Assembly: GCF_001187555.1 (NCBI RefSeq) | Contig: NZ_LFIJ01000001.1 | Location: forward strand, 62,001 to 126,000 | Length of the DNA: 64,000 bases | Direction of reading: 5' to 3' | Source: Gilvimarinus polysaccharolyticus | GTDB lineage: Bacteria; Pseudomonadota; Gammaproteobacteria; Pseudomonadales; Cellvibrionaceae | In this document: positions 1-8,594 of the stretch, one piece after another | Position numbering within the stretch: position 1 is the stretch's first letter | Layout of the letters: each line of letters starts with the position of its first letter | Notes under the pieces: generated by a model | What the model was told of the DNA's origin: nothing | Database searches by the model: none | What the model saw: only the letters and a program-made list of their open reading frames with translations | Made by a program: the position numbers and the translations under genes

Positions 1-429
1 AGATACACTTTCGGCGGCAATCTCTTTAAAGTTAAAGCTGCGGTTAACGCCTTCGGAATTAAGTGCCGCAGAGGTAGGCATGTGTCGCCCGTTTAAGGTC
101 ACTAGATTGAAGGTGGGGCCAAAGCCTCGAACGGTAATTTGCTTGCCTTCATTGTTTGAGCGGTCGATGGATACGCCGGTTAAGCGCTGCATCGATTCGG
201 CCAGATTGGTATCAGGGAGTTTACCAATATCTTCAGCCGAGATGGCCTCTACGACACCATTTGAGTCGCGTTTAATATCCATAGATTCGGTCAAAGCGCT
301 GCGGATACCCACAACGATAACTTCGTCAAGTAGGGCTGGGTTGTCTTGCTGTGCCCAGCCATTATTTGCGGTCATAGTCATAAGCGCTGCGAACAGCGCT
401 GTTAATTTAAAGCGTACGGATGTATCCAT
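1..429 (-). CDS. TonB-dependent receptor, N-terminal part (cut by window edge)
   Basis: Only the first 143 residues are present; the gene runs off the left edge. The protein starts at the ATG at 427-429 with a signal peptide ending near WAQQ, followed by a TonB-box-like stretch (DEVIVVGIRSAL) and a plug domain with the usual motifs (LPDTNLAESMQRLTGVSI, then TVRGFGP and VTLNGR). These are typical of the long outer-membrane receptors that import oligosaccharides in Caulobacter- and Cellvibrio-type bacteria. Two copies of the 12-bp palindrome at 520-552 sit about 90-120 bp upstream, so it probably belongs to the same regulon as the neighbouring sugar-acid operon. Substrate is inferred from context (agar-derived oligomers). 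Family assignment is firm; ligand is not. Confidence 0.9.
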   Translation of the reverse strand, partial: MDTSVRFKLTALFAALMTMTANNGWAQQDNPALLDEVIVVGIRSALTESMDIKRDSNGVVEAISAEDIGKLPDTNLAESMQRLTGVSIDRSNNEGKQITVRGFGPTFNLVTLNGRHMPTSAALNSEGVNRSFNFKEIAAESVS

Positions 430-519
430 TTACAGCTCTCCTCTATTTGCTGATATGGTTCTTAACAATCGGGGGTGTCAAAACAGTATTGTTTTTATAG
501 GGGGGTAGTTTTCGGGCGC

Positions 520-552
520 ATTGTATACAATAAACTATTTATTGTATACGCC
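520..552. promoter_or_regulatory. Tandem GntR-type operator upstream of the TonB receptor
   Basis: A perfect palindrome ATTGTATACAAT at 520-531 is followed 21 bp later by a second, partly matching copy (ATTGTATAC) at 541. They lie between the 3' end of the GH50 gene and the start of the TonB receptor, in its promoter region. The same word recurs at six other promoters in the window. Binding by the GntR regulator encoded at 6979-7626 is inference. Confidence 0.7.
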
Positions 553-573
553 GCAAAGTGGATATTAAGAGGA

Positions 574-2877
574 TTATTTAAAACGTAAAGTGTATAGCTT
601 GTTGTTGATTCTTTTTGCGGCATTGACTAACGGGCTGTACGGTACATCCGCGACTGAAACAAAGCCTACGTTATAATTTTCGCCATCGTAGGCGCGACCA
701 GTGATGGGGGAGTCTAGGTATTGAAACCAGTGCGTGCCAACGAGGTAGGGGTTTTCTATTGCGCTTGTCACATAGTTGGTGTACATCTCACCGCGATCGG
801 TTTGCGATTCTGAATGAATCAGGCCGGGGTTAAAAACGCCAGAGTCGGCGGCACCGTTGTGAAACTCGCCAATAATCGAAGGTTTATCCAGCTCGGCCAA
901 GAAGTCAAAATAAGGCTGGTTAATGCCTTCTTTGTAATAATTGTAACTCACCACGTCGGCATATTTGGCTGCGGCTCGGCGTATTTCAGGAGTCATACCC
1001 CAGTCGGCAAAGCGCGCTCCCATATAAAGATGGTCCGGCATATAGCGTTCTAGGGTGTTGTGTACCACCTTGAAATATTGCTCGGCGTACAGCTGTAATA
1101 GTTGAGAAAAATCGGCCAGTTGTGCCGGTGAATAAACGTTTATTGTTATGCCGTTATGTAGTGCTTGCCAGTCGGTTAAGTTTGTCCCCCAGGCTCGATT
1201 AAACGCTTCGATATCGTTGTATTGCTGTTGTAGCCACTGACTAAAGGCGGCCTTGGTGGGGCTGTCGGTGTCGGCACGACTTAACGTGTTGAGTACTATG
1301 CCGTATTGGGACTCGATCGATCCCATTGCGCCCCAGCTTTTTTCGTTATCGATAAAAACCCCGACACACCATCGGTTGTTGTCGACCTCCTGAGCGATAC
1401 GCTCAATGGTAGCGGCAGCACGTTCTGCAAATATCGGGTCAAAAGGGTCGGGTAGAGGGCTCCAGTAATCATTGCCACTTGATACGGTGTTAAAGTCACC
1501 GATAATCCAGCCGTTGGCAAAGTAGGGGATACGATCCATCTGATAAAACTCTGGATCAATCCAGTTGCCAAATGAGGTAAAGCCCCATTGCAGCATGCGG
1601 TCTACGGTGACTTCTCGCCAAGTGGCCATATAGTCGGGAGCGGTGTCGGTTTGGTATTTTCGTTCGAGGTTGGCGCGATAAAAGCTGTATGTTTCACCGC
1701 GCGCCACAGGTCCAGAGTGTACAGAGCGACGGTAGCCAAAATGTGCGCCCAGAGGGTCGTTGTATTTCGGTAGTGAGGTAAACATTCCTGCACGTAGAGG
1801 CGATACTACTTGGCGTGAGGGTAGCGCATTATCGCTTACCCGGTTAAGGCCTTTGGAGTCTTCTGGCGTTAAGTCATTACCCGCGCGCTCATCTAGTAGT
1901 GTGTGATCAAAATCGTAACCGGTTAGGGTGCTGGTGTTTGACATGCGTACATTGGCAATACCATTGGAGTAAAACAGGTAGCCGTCTGGATCTACCAAGC
2001 TCCATTTTCCTTGATATTTTGTGGTGCGAAAATACCCAGTTGCTTCGAGTTTGGGACCGTTTAGCCAGCCACCAAAAAGCGAGCGATCAGCCGGCGCACC
2101 TTGAGATAGCTCTTTGGCTTCGGCTTGTGCTTGATCGCGCATTTGCACGAGCGTTTTTACTTTATAAGGAGTGTCGATTTTATCGTTCTGACCAAACTCA
2201 TCCAGTAACCCTGTTAAGTACTCAGGGTCGAGCGCTTTAGGTGTTACCAGTCTGACATTGTCGAGATGAATGGTTTTATCTTCTAGTAGACCACGTACGG
2301 TAAACGATACGCTGCTGATCTGGCTGACATCAATGACTTTATCAGCATGGCGCCAAATCATCGGTTCGGCATCGGTAATCCATTCTTTAGGGTTGGCGCG
2401 CAGTCCTGTGTCTGTGGTTAAGTCTGATCCTCGCAGCTCCATATAGTAGGTATTACGAGATTGGGCTGGCACGACAAAGCTGCGGTTATGTTGCTTGCCG
2501 GAGCTGTCTTTGGCTTTAGCGTATAAGTGGGCAGAGTTCTCGGATGGATTTTCAATGTCTATTGCAAACGCAAATCTCGGGTATTTATGCCACTGCCAAG
2601 GTTTTTCGGGGGCAAAGTCGATGCTGGCTTCGTGATGATCATGGGATAAAAATGTCACTTTAAGTTGCTGCCCATCGGGGCCGGGTATCAGCGCCAGCTG
2701 CGCGTTGTTGGTGGATAGCGCCAGCGGTGGTGTACTGTGCTCAAAGTCGTATAAGTGATTGATCGTATTGAGCGAATCATCGCTTGAGGCTTGCGAAAAG
2801 GCTGTGTGTGTCACTTGTGGCGAACAGGCGCTCAAGATGATTAGGCTGAGAATGGCGGGGAGCGATTTTATTTTCAT
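574..2877 (-). CDS. GH50 exo-beta-agarase-type lipoprotein
   Basis: 767 residues. An N-terminal lipoprotein signal has lipobox LSAC (Cys18), so the enzyme is probably membrane-anchored. Residues about 40-215 form a beta-sandwich carbohydrate-binding-like domain and residues about 260-765 the GH50 (beta/alpha)8 barrel. The expected acid/base Glu is E512 in FIDNEKSWG and the nucleophile E671 in IIGEFHNGA, 159 residues apart, close to the spacing known for Saccharophagus Aga50D. GH50 enzymes cleave beta-1,4 bonds of agarose, often exo-wise to neoagarobiose. It is the last gene of the GntR/dehydratase/MFS/KDG kinase/aldolase operon, its start overlapping the aldolase stop by 4 bp, so hydrolysis and sugar-acid catabolism are co-expressed. 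Two paralogues lie at 29723 and 61942. Exact product (neoagarobiose or tetraose) is not shown. Confidence 0.93.
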   Translation of the reverse strand: MKIKSLPAILSLIILSACSPQVTHTAFSQASSDDSLNTINHLYDFEHSTPPLALSTNNAQLALIPGPDGQQLKVTFLSHDHHEASIDFAPEKPWQWHKYPRFAFAIDIENPSENSAHLYAKAKDSSGKQHNRSFVVPAQSRNTYYMELRGSDLTTDTGLRANPKEWITDAEPMIWRHADKVIDVSQISSVSFTVRGLLEDKTIHLDNVRLVTPKALDPEYLTGLLDEFGQNDKIDTPYKVKTLVQMRDQAQAEAKELSQGAPADRSLFGGWLNGPKLEATGYFRTTKYQGKWSLVDPDGYLFYSNGIANVRMSNTSTLTGYDFDHTLLDERAGNDLTPEDSKGLNRVSDNALPSRQVVSPLRAGMFTSLPKYNDPLGAHFGYRRSVHSGPVARGETYSFYRANLERKYQTDTAPDYMATWREVTVDRMLQWGFTSFGNWIDPEFYQMDRIPYFANGWIIGDFNTVSSGNDYWSPLPDPFDPIFAERAAATIERIAQEVDNNRWCVGVFIDNEKSWGAMGSIESQYGIVLNTLSRADTDSPTKAAFSQWLQQQYNDIEAFNRAWGTNLTDWQALHNGITINVYSPAQLADFSQLLQLYAEQYFKVVHNTLERYMPDHLYMGARFADWGMTPEIRRAAAKYADVVSYNYYKEGINQPYFDFLAELDKPSIIGEFHNGAADSGVFNPGLIHSESQTDRGEMYTNYVTSAIENPYLVGTHWFQYLDSPITGRAYDGENYNVGFVSVADVPYSPLVNAAKRINNKLYTLRFK

Positions 2878-3530
2878 GAGGTCACTTTGAAGGTTGGGTA
2901 GTGTTTTAAGTCCGCGATAATTCCAGCGGCTTTTTGTGTAAGTGCATCAGCTTCGGCGGGGTTGGTAACTGGAGTGGCTAGTCGCCCACCCACGCCCACG
3001 CCACAGGCGCCGGCATCCATCCATTGGCGAATATTGTGTTCGTCGACGCTGCCTACCGGGAAAAACGGTGTGTGCAAAAATGGCCCGTGTGCTAGTGATT
3101 TTAGATAAGCGGGGCCAAGTTCTCCCGATGGGAAGAGTTTGATGATGTCGGCGCCGGCGTTGCTGGCTTGTACCACGTCGGTAGGCGTCATAGCTCCCAT
3201 AACAACGGGCACATCCAGTTGGTGTGCACGCTTTACGGTTTGGCTGCAAGTGTTGGGTGTGACCAAAAACTGAGCGCCGGCGGTTACGGCTTCATCGGCT
3301 AAAGCCTCGCTGGTGATAGTTCCGGCACCGATCAATAAGTCAGGGTGGTCGGCTCGCAGTTGCGAGATTTTTTTTGCGTACCCTGGCGTATTACTGGTGA
3401 TTTCAATGGCTTTAACGCCTCCAGCGATTAGGGCGGTGACGATGGCGTCGGCGTCCTCTGGGTCGGTAAGGCGGATAATCACCACTAATTTTTCACGTAA
3501 TAAAATAGATAATACTTTCGCTCGATTCAT
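2874..3530 (-). CDS. eda: KDPG/KDPGal aldolase (Eda family)
   Basis: 218 residues with the ATG at 3530, preferred over an upstream ATG at 3554 that would overlap the kinase gene by 20 bp; the sequence GATAGGTAACC just upstream supplies a ribosome site inside the kinase stop region. The protein cleaves 2-keto-3-deoxy-6-phospho-gluconate or -galactonate to pyruvate and glyceraldehyde-3-phosphate in the cytosol. Visible family motifs are AIEITSNTPG (catalytic Glu region), GAGTITS and the Schiff-base lysine in IIKLFPSGELGP. It sits 4 bp after the KDG kinase gene and overlaps the GH50 start, completing the classical kinase-aldolase pair for anhydro-galactonate or galactonate breakdown. Which epimer is used cannot be told from sequence. 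Confidence 0.93.
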   Translation of the reverse strand: MNRAKVLSILLREKLVVIIRLTDPEDADAIVTALIAGGVKAIEITSNTPGYAKKISQLRADHPDLLIGAGTITSEALADEAVTAGAQFLVTPNTCSQTVKRAHQLDVPVVMGAMTPTDVVQASNAGADIIKLFPSGELGPAYLKSLAHGPFLHTPFFPVGSVDEHNIRQWMDAGACGVGVGGRLATPVTNPAEADALTQKAAGIIADLKHYPTFKVTS

Positions 3531-3534
3531 AAGG

Positions 3535-4539
3535 TTACCTATCAATATAGCCACAGGTGTGTCCTGCAGCTATTGCTTCAATTTGTTCCTGTGACGACAA
3601 ATGGGGGTCGCCGTAAGTGGTATGAGAGAGCGCAAACGCCGCAGTGGCAAAATTAATGATCTTTTGTTGTGGCCAATGATGGATTAGGCCATGTAGGCAA
3701 GCTGCGGCAAATGCATCACCTGTGCCTAGACGATCGAGAATGTTTACTTTGATAGAGTGGCTTTGATATATGTGTTGTTGATCGGCAATGACGGCGCTTA
3801 AGGTGTTTTCATCGGCGCTGTGATGAATGCGACAAGTGGTTGCCGCGAGTACGCCGTAGTTGTCAGATAGGTCACGCGCAGCTTGTATATTAGATTTTTC
3901 AGGGCTTAATCCATCATAGTGTTGATCAAACACATCACCCATGACGCCCGGGTTACCAAAAACTATATTGGCGTAATTTAACAGCTCTACAAATACCTCC
4001 TTTGCTCGCGCTTTGTTCTCCCACAGGCGGCGGCGAAAATTCATGTCAAAACTTACGATGACTCCCATTTGTTGGGCCACTTTTGCGGCGTTGAGGGTTA
4101 TCTCAATACAGTTATCGGACAGCGCCGGTGTGATACCGCTGAGGTGTAAGCACTCAACATCTTGCAGCAGATGTTGCCAGTTAAACTCATCGGGTCGGGC
4201 CTGACTGATCGCCGAGTGATGGCGATCGTAAATAACCCGTGAGGGGCGTATCGAATGACCCAGTTCAATAAAATAAGCCCCGATTCGTTCGCCGCCTTTG
4301 ACAACTAAACTACAGTCAACTCCGAGCCGATGAAGGCTTGAGGCGGCGCGCTCACCGATAGCGTTATTCGGAAGTTTTGATAAAAACTTCACTTGATTGC
4401 CAAGTTTACTTAAACCTATTGCGACATTACCTTCGGCACCTGCAAACTCCATTTTAAGGTTGTCGGTGTCGTGTAGTGTTTGCCCCGGAAGCGTTGGCGT
4501 TAGGCGAAGCATTAACTCTCCAAAACAGGCGATGGTCAT
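3535..4539 (-). CDS. kdgK: 2-keto-3-deoxy-gluconate kinase, PfkB family
   Basis: 334 residues from the ATG at 4539, which overlaps the stop of the upstream MFS gene (ATGA). An in-frame ATG 22 codons earlier would lie within the transporter gene and is rejected. The fold is PfkB/ribokinase: N-terminal ACFGELMLRL, a substrate-binding GAEGNVAIGLSKLG segment, and the C-terminal signature DRLGTGDAFAAAC with the catalytic Asp. It phosphorylates 2-keto-3-deoxy-sugar acids with ATP for cleavage by the following aldolase. Its place after the dehydratase and transporter fits the galactonate / anhydrogalactonate route of agarolytic bacteria. Confidence 0.93.
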   Translation of the reverse strand: MTIACFGELMLRLTPTLPGQTLHDTDNLKMEFAGAEGNVAIGLSKLGNQVKFLSKLPNNAIGERAASSLHRLGVDCSLVVKGGERIGAYFIELGHSIRPSRVIYDRHHSAISQARPDEFNWQHLLQDVECLHLSGITPALSDNCIEITLNAAKVAQQMGVIVSFDMNFRRRLWENKARAKEVFVELLNYANIVFGNPGVMGDVFDQHYDGLSPEKSNIQAARDLSDNYGVLAATTCRIHHSADENTLSAVIADQQHIYQSHSIKVNILDRLGTGDAFAAACLHGLIHHWPQQKIINFATAAFALSHTTYGDPHLSSQEQIEAIAAGHTCGYIDR

Positions 4540-5807
4540 TGAGTGTTCTCCGGATTGTCCAGCTGAATGGTTTCTACTTTTCCTACCAAAAATAAATAAG
4601 AACAAAGACCAATAAACGCCAATGCGCCAATCAGCAATAAGGCTGGGCGAAAATCGCCGCCTTCGGTTAAATAGCCAATAGCGATGGGGACTGTTACTGC
4701 CGACAAGCCGCCGATAAAGTTAAAACAACCTCCAACCAAGCCCACCATATGTTTGGGTGATAAAAGTGATACAAACACCCAGTTAATAGACGCTAAACCG
4801 TTGCCAAAGAAAGTGATGGAGAGACAGACGGTGACCCAGAAGGTGCTGTCAACATAGTTTGCAGCTATGACGGTACTGGATAGGAATAGCCCGAGAATAA
4901 TCGGTGTTTTTCTCGCGATCTCGTTGGATACGCCACGGCGAACTAAAAAGTCTGAGAAAAAACCCGATAATAAAACGCCAAAAAAAGCGGCAATAAACGG
5001 CACTGATGCTAGAAACCCGCTGTTTAAGCTTGTTAATCCACGATCCTCTTCTAGATAGGTGGGAAACCAAGTGAGAAAGAAAATTAGGGTACCGCCAAGG
5101 CAAAATTGACCGATATACACCCCCCAGAGCTTGCGGCTGGAAAACGCTATCCCGAGGTTTCGCCAGCTTACTTTAGCTTGTATAACATCGGGTATTTGCG
5201 GGGCGTCTTCGGAGTCTGTTGCCTCATCGGGTTCGCGATACAGTAAGTACCAAATCACCGCCCAGACAATGCCGATAAGGCCGGAGATGATAAATAAACC
5301 GCGCCAGCTAAAATATTCTTGAATCATTGCTAACACAGGCATTAAAAATGCCAGGCCAATAAATTGTCCCGATGTATACACAGCAATAGCGCTGGCACGC
5401 TCTTCGGGTGGAAACCACTGCGTGACAATTTTATTGTTTGCTGGGTAAGACGGCGCCTCGAAGACGCCGATGGCCATGCGGCAGCCGACCATAGCCACGA
5501 GCGAGCTAACCAGGCCTTGTACCAGTGTGGCTAATGACCAAGCAATTAAAATAAAAGGGTAGAGGACTCGTACTCTAACTATATCAACGACCATGCCTCC
5601 GGGGATTTGCATGATCGAATAGGTCCACGCGAAGGCTGAAAATAAAATACCGATTTGGACTCGGGATAATTCCAGGTCCTCACTAATAGCACTAGCGGCG
5701 ACTGAGATATTAGTGCGATCCATATAGTTGATTACAACGCTGATAAATATCAATGTTAAAACCGAAGCTTTTGCCCGTAAACGCTTGGGCGAAACTGCCT
5801 TGTTCAT
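4536..5807 (-). CDS. MFS transporter, anion:cation symporter (hexuronate/sugar-acid) family
   Basis: 423 residues with about 12 predicted membrane segments. The N-terminus (NYMDRTNISVAASAI) and the segment GVFEAPSYPANNKIVTQWF match the ACS subfamily of MFS permeases, which includes ExuT, GudP and DgoT and moves sugar acids with protons across the inner membrane. It begins 15 bp after the dehydratase gene and overlaps the KDG kinase by 4 bp. In context it likely imports galactonate, anhydrogalactonate or a small neoagaro-derivative; the actual substrate is inference. No oddities in length or motifs. Confidence 0.9.
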   Translation of the reverse strand: MNKAVSPKRLRAKASVLTLIFISVVINYMDRTNISVAASAISEDLELSRVQIGILFSAFAWTYSIMQIPGGMVVDIVRVRVLYPFILIAWSLATLVQGLVSSLVAMVGCRMAIGVFEAPSYPANNKIVTQWFPPEERASAIAVYTSGQFIGLAFLMPVLAMIQEYFSWRGLFIISGLIGIVWAVIWYLLYREPDEATDSEDAPQIPDVIQAKVSWRNLGIAFSSRKLWGVYIGQFCLGGTLIFFLTWFPTYLEEDRGLTSLNSGFLASVPFIAAFFGVLLSGFFSDFLVRRGVSNEIARKTPIILGLFLSSTVIAANYVDSTFWVTVCLSITFFGNGLASINWVFVSLLSPKHMVGLVGGCFNFIGGLSAVTVPIAIGYLTEGGDFRPALLLIGALAFIGLCSYLFLVGKVETIQLDNPENTQ

Positions 5808-5822
5808 TTTTTATTCTCGCTT

Positions 5823-6977
5823 TTACCAGTTGGTGTAGCTGTTGTCGGGTTTGATGAGACGCGGTGGCTCCCAGAATTTAAATGTTTTTCCTTGTAGCGC
5901 TTCTTCGTTGACATCGATACCAAGGCCCGGTGCGCCTGAGACAATAAAGTGGTTATCGATAACTTCTGGACGGTTGATAAAGTAACGATCGTAATCGCTT
6001 AAATCGCCGTCGTAAGGGGCGAGTTCTAACCAGGCTAAGTTGTTAATGGCAGCACAATAGTGGATTGATGCTGCGGTACATAATGGGCTTAGGGGGTTAT
6101 GCGGCATCATATCGATGTAAGCTGTTTCGCATTGTGCGGCAATTTTTAACGCCTCGGTAAAGCCCCCTGCATTGCAAATGTCCACTCGGCCAAAATTGGT
6201 CAGAGCGCTGTGTACATAAGGAGCGAAATCCCACTTGCTGGTAAATTCTTCACCAATAGCAAAAGGAATGTCGACCATAGTGCGCAGATTTTGATAAGCG
6301 GCTGGAGTTTCATCGCGAATTGGCTCTTCTAAAAAATCCAGAGTGCCAGCTGGAAGGCGCGCACAAAACGAAACGGTTTCGGCAACGTTAAGGCGGTGGT
6401 GATAATCGATGCCCAGCACGATGCTGCTACCTAATGCTTCTCGAGCAAGAGTTAACCAGTGGGCACTTTTAGCAATGGAGTCACGCGGGTCAAATATCGT
6501 GCTCTGTTGGGGGTGACCGTGTTCACCTGTAGTGGCACGAATGACATTCCAGCCTTCATCTTTAAGGCGTAACACATCATCGATAAACCCTTCATTAAAA
6601 GCTGCCGTACTGGTGGCAAACAGCGGAATGCGTTCACGCTGTTTGCCCCCCAATAATTGATAAACGGGTACCCCGAGTGCCTTGCCTTTGATGTCATGTA
6701 AGGCCACATCAATGGCGGCGATGGCCGCGGCCAATACCCGCCCGCCTTCAAAATAAGCACCGCGGTACATTTGTTGCCACAGAGCGCTAATGTCGCAAGG
6801 GTCTTGGCCCTTTAAGAACTGCTCAAAATGCGCCACTGCCCCCATGACGGCTTGTTCACGTCCCGATAAGCCGGCCTCACCCCAGCCATAGATGCCCGCA
6901 TCGGTTTCTACTTTGACCAGACAAACGTTACGAAAGCCGACCCAAGCGCTATAACTTTTTATTTTTTTGATTTTCAT
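5823..6977 (-). CDS. Enolase-superfamily sugar-acid dehydratase (galactonate dehydratase/anhydrogalactonate cycloisomerase-like)
   Basis: 384 residues, collinear with E. coli galactonate dehydratase DgoD. Metal-ligand and catalytic positions are visible: D191 and H193 in GIDYHHR, E217 in DFLEEP, E243 in AIGEEF and H293 in MMPHNPLSP; the capping domain carries VETDAGIYGWGEAG. Such enzymes abstract the alpha-proton of a sugar acid and yield a 2-keto-3-deoxy product. The following KDG kinase and aldolase would use that product. In agar degraders the corresponding step is the cycloisomerase acting on 3,6-anhydro-L-galactonate; this protein resembles DgoD more than the mandelate-racemase-type cycloisomerase I recall, so the substrate may be D-galactonate or the anhydro acid. 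It starts 1 bp after the GntR stop. Confidence 0.85.
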   Translation of the reverse strand: MKIKKIKSYSAWVGFRNVCLVKVETDAGIYGWGEAGLSGREQAVMGAVAHFEQFLKGQDPCDISALWQQMYRGAYFEGGRVLAAAIAAIDVALHDIKGKALGVPVYQLLGGKQRERIPLFATSTAAFNEGFIDDVLRLKDEGWNVIRATTGEHGHPQQSTIFDPRDSIAKSAHWLTLAREALGSSIVLGIDYHHRLNVAETVSFCARLPAGTLDFLEEPIRDETPAAYQNLRTMVDIPFAIGEEFTSKWDFAPYVHSALTNFGRVDICNAGGFTEALKIAAQCETAYIDMMPHNPLSPLCTAASIHYCAAINNLAWLELAPYDGDLSDYDRYFINRPEVIDNHFIVSGAPGLGIDVNEEALQGKTFKFWEPPRLIKPDNSYTNW

Positions 6978-6978
6978 A

Positions 6979-7626
6979 TCACTGCCGAATTAAGCGCGAC
7001 CAATATTCGCCGCTGGTTTTAATGTGGTGCGCTAGTTGGCGTTGTAGTTGCTCGCCATCTTCATTTTTTAACGACTCGAGCATTTGTTGGTGCTCATTAA
7101 TGGTGCTTTGTAGTTTGGTTTTGCTGATGGGCAGTTTGGCGTGTAGTGCCTGTAACATGATTTTCTTTTGGCGCCACATGGCCACCGCCATGCGGTTGTA
7201 ATGATGGCGGTACATTTCCCAGTGAAAACTTGTGTCCAATTCACGAAAAAGACCATATTGATCGGATTCTAATGCCTGCATCTGATCAATGGTTTGTTGC
7301 AGCGTGTTTAGGTTTTCGCGGGTGTGGTGCTCGATAAACCAATCCAAAAGATAGGGCTCTAATGTTTGTAAAATCTCAAACACGTTGCGCATGGTCTCAA
7401 ACTCAAAGCGGGCAACTCGAGCACCGCTGTTACGCTGAAATGTGACAAACCCTTCTCCCTCTAACTGCCTGAGAGCTTCGCGTACTGGATTTACGCTGGT
7501 GTCATAACGTTTAGCCAGTGTGGTTGTAACCAGTCGATCGCCACTTACGTAGTTGCCGTGGGCAATATCCTTTAGGAGTAGGCTGTATACGTCTGAGTCC
7601 GGCGACAGCAAGCTGGTTATGCTCAT
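6979..7626 (-). CDS. GntR-family transcriptional regulator (FCD type)
   Basis: 215 residues from the ATG at 7626, with GGAAAC seven bases upstream; an earlier ATG at 7656 lies inside the operator and is rejected. Residues about 5-65 form the winged helix (VYSLLLKDIAHGNY, TSVNPVREALRQLEGEGFVTF) and the rest an all-helical FCD ligand domain with acidic/His metal-type positions (DTSFHWEMYRHHYNR). FCD regulators usually repress sugar-acid operons until bound by the acid. It is the first gene of its own operon and two palindromes at 7646-7679 lie immediately upstream, suggesting autoregulation. The same palindrome elsewhere in the window makes it the best candidate for a locus-wide repressor. Confidence 0.9.
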   Translation of the reverse strand: MSITSLLSPDSDVYSLLLKDIAHGNYVSGDRLVTTTLAKRYDTSVNPVREALRQLEGEGFVTFQRNSGARVARFEFETMRNVFEILQTLEPYLLDWFIEHHTRENLNTLQQTIDQMQALESDQYGLFRELDTSFHWEMYRHHYNRMAVAMWRQKKIMLQALHAKLPISKTKLQSTINEHQQMLESLKNEDGEQLQRQLAHHIKTSGEYWSRLIRQ

Positions 7627-7645
7627 AATAGTTTCCGTGATTAAT

Positions 7646-7679
7646 ATTGCATACAATATACATTGCGATTGTGTGCAAT
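7646..7679. promoter_or_regulatory. Double palindromic operator before the GntR operon
   Basis: ATTGCATACAAT at 7646-7657 and ATTGTGTGCAAT at 7668-7679, start-to-start 22 bp (two helical turns), lie 20 bp upstream of the chosen GntR start. Both match the locus consensus ATTGTATRCAAT. The spacing suggests two regulator dimers on one DNA face. Binding is inferred. Confidence 0.7.
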
Positions 7680-7837
7680 TTCAATAGTGGTGCTATTAAT
7701 TATGATTGGGCCGGATCTGCTGTTTGTGCTGGGGAGTGTGAATTAGGCGGTGTGCGGCGACGGAGGGTCGAGCCCCTTTGCACACTTTTGACGAGTTGTT
7801 GAGTGTCGTGGTGAATCTTCAGGCGATATCCGTTCGG

Positions 7838-7862
7838 CTATACCCACATTGCGTGGGTATAG
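7838..7862. terminator. Stem-loop downstream of the SDR gene
   Basis: A perfect 10-bp inverted repeat (CTATACCCAC, loop ATTGC, GTGGGTATAG) lies 46 bp beyond the stop of the IclR/SDR operon and upstream of the GntR operon. There is no T-tract on either strand, so it may be a weak terminator, an RNA-stabilising hairpin or a protein site. The rest of 7680-7907 shows nothing recognisable apart from promoter-length AT-rich stretches. Confidence 0.4.
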
Positions 7863-7907
7863 TATTAACTGGGGATCGAGTGTTGTAAAAAAGAGAGGGG
7901 TTGTCTT

Positions 7908-8594
7908 CTACCAAGCGATAGGAGTTAGGTCGGCCTCTAAAAATGTACCATTGTGCTGAATAGATAGCTTGTTGATGCTCTGCAATATCTGCTGTGATAC
8001 GGCTTCTGCGCTAGTCGGGGCGTCGGGGCCGCCCATCTCGGTTTGCACCCAGCCAGGGCTTATAGCAGATACAATAATGTTCCTGCCCGCAAGTTTCATT
8101 GCTAAGCGTCGAGTCAGCATATTTAAGGCGACTTTGCTCATGGCGTACTCTTCAAAGGCGCCGGTAGGGTTGATGTTTTCGTGCAGAGAGGCCAGTCCTG
8201 AGCTTAGTTGAACAATCTTGGCGGCCTCGCACAGCTGTTGATCTAACGCTTGAATTAACAGGGCAGGACCTGCTGCATTGGTGGTGTAACTGTCGAGAAA
8301 ATGTCGCCGAGTCCACTGGCCGTATTCTACGTGATTAGTCGTGCCGGCATTATTAATCAACAGCTCGATACTGTGAGAATGTAATGCGTGGGAAAATTTG
8401 GCGATAGATTGATCGCAGGCTAAATCTAACGGGAGCAGGCTGAGTTCAGGGTGCGTTGCGCTCATCGCAGCTAACTCGGCGCTGATCGAGCCCGGCCGAT
8501 GGCTGGCCACTACGTGTTTACCGACGTTAAGATATTGGCGGACTAATTCAAGGCCAATGCCGCGGCTGGTTCCGGTAATAATAGTTGTGTTCAT
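7908..8594 (-). CDS. Short-chain dehydrogenase/reductase
   Basis: 228 residues. The N-terminal Rossmann motif TGTSRGIG, the NNAG motif (LLINNAGTTNH) and the active-site YAMSK (Tyr/Lys) with an upstream Ser in QLSSGLA identify a classical NAD(P)-dependent SDR. These oxidise or reduce a carbonyl/alcohol in the cytosol; the substrate is not predictable. It is the third gene of a coupled operon: its ATG overlaps the stop of the preceding exported-protein gene (ATGA). The neighbouring IclR regulator and the divergent CoA-transferase cassette suggest a role in the same small-molecule pathway. Confidence 0.88.
   Translation of the reverse strand: MNTTIITGTSRGIGLELVRQYLNVGKHVVASHRPGSISAELAAMSATHPELSLLPLDLACDQSIAKFSHALHSHSIELLINNAGTTNHVEYGQWTRRHFLDSYTTNAAGPALLIQALDQQLCEAAKIVQLSSGLASLHENINPTGAFEEYAMSKVALNMLTRRLAMKLAGRNIIVSAISPGWVQTEMGGPDAPTSAEAVSQQILQSINKLSIQHNGTFLEADLTPIAW

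Noticed and set aside
80-508. 142-codon plus-strand open frame at the left edge
   Set aside because: It is antisense to the TonB receptor plug, which has unmistakable motifs on the minus strand.
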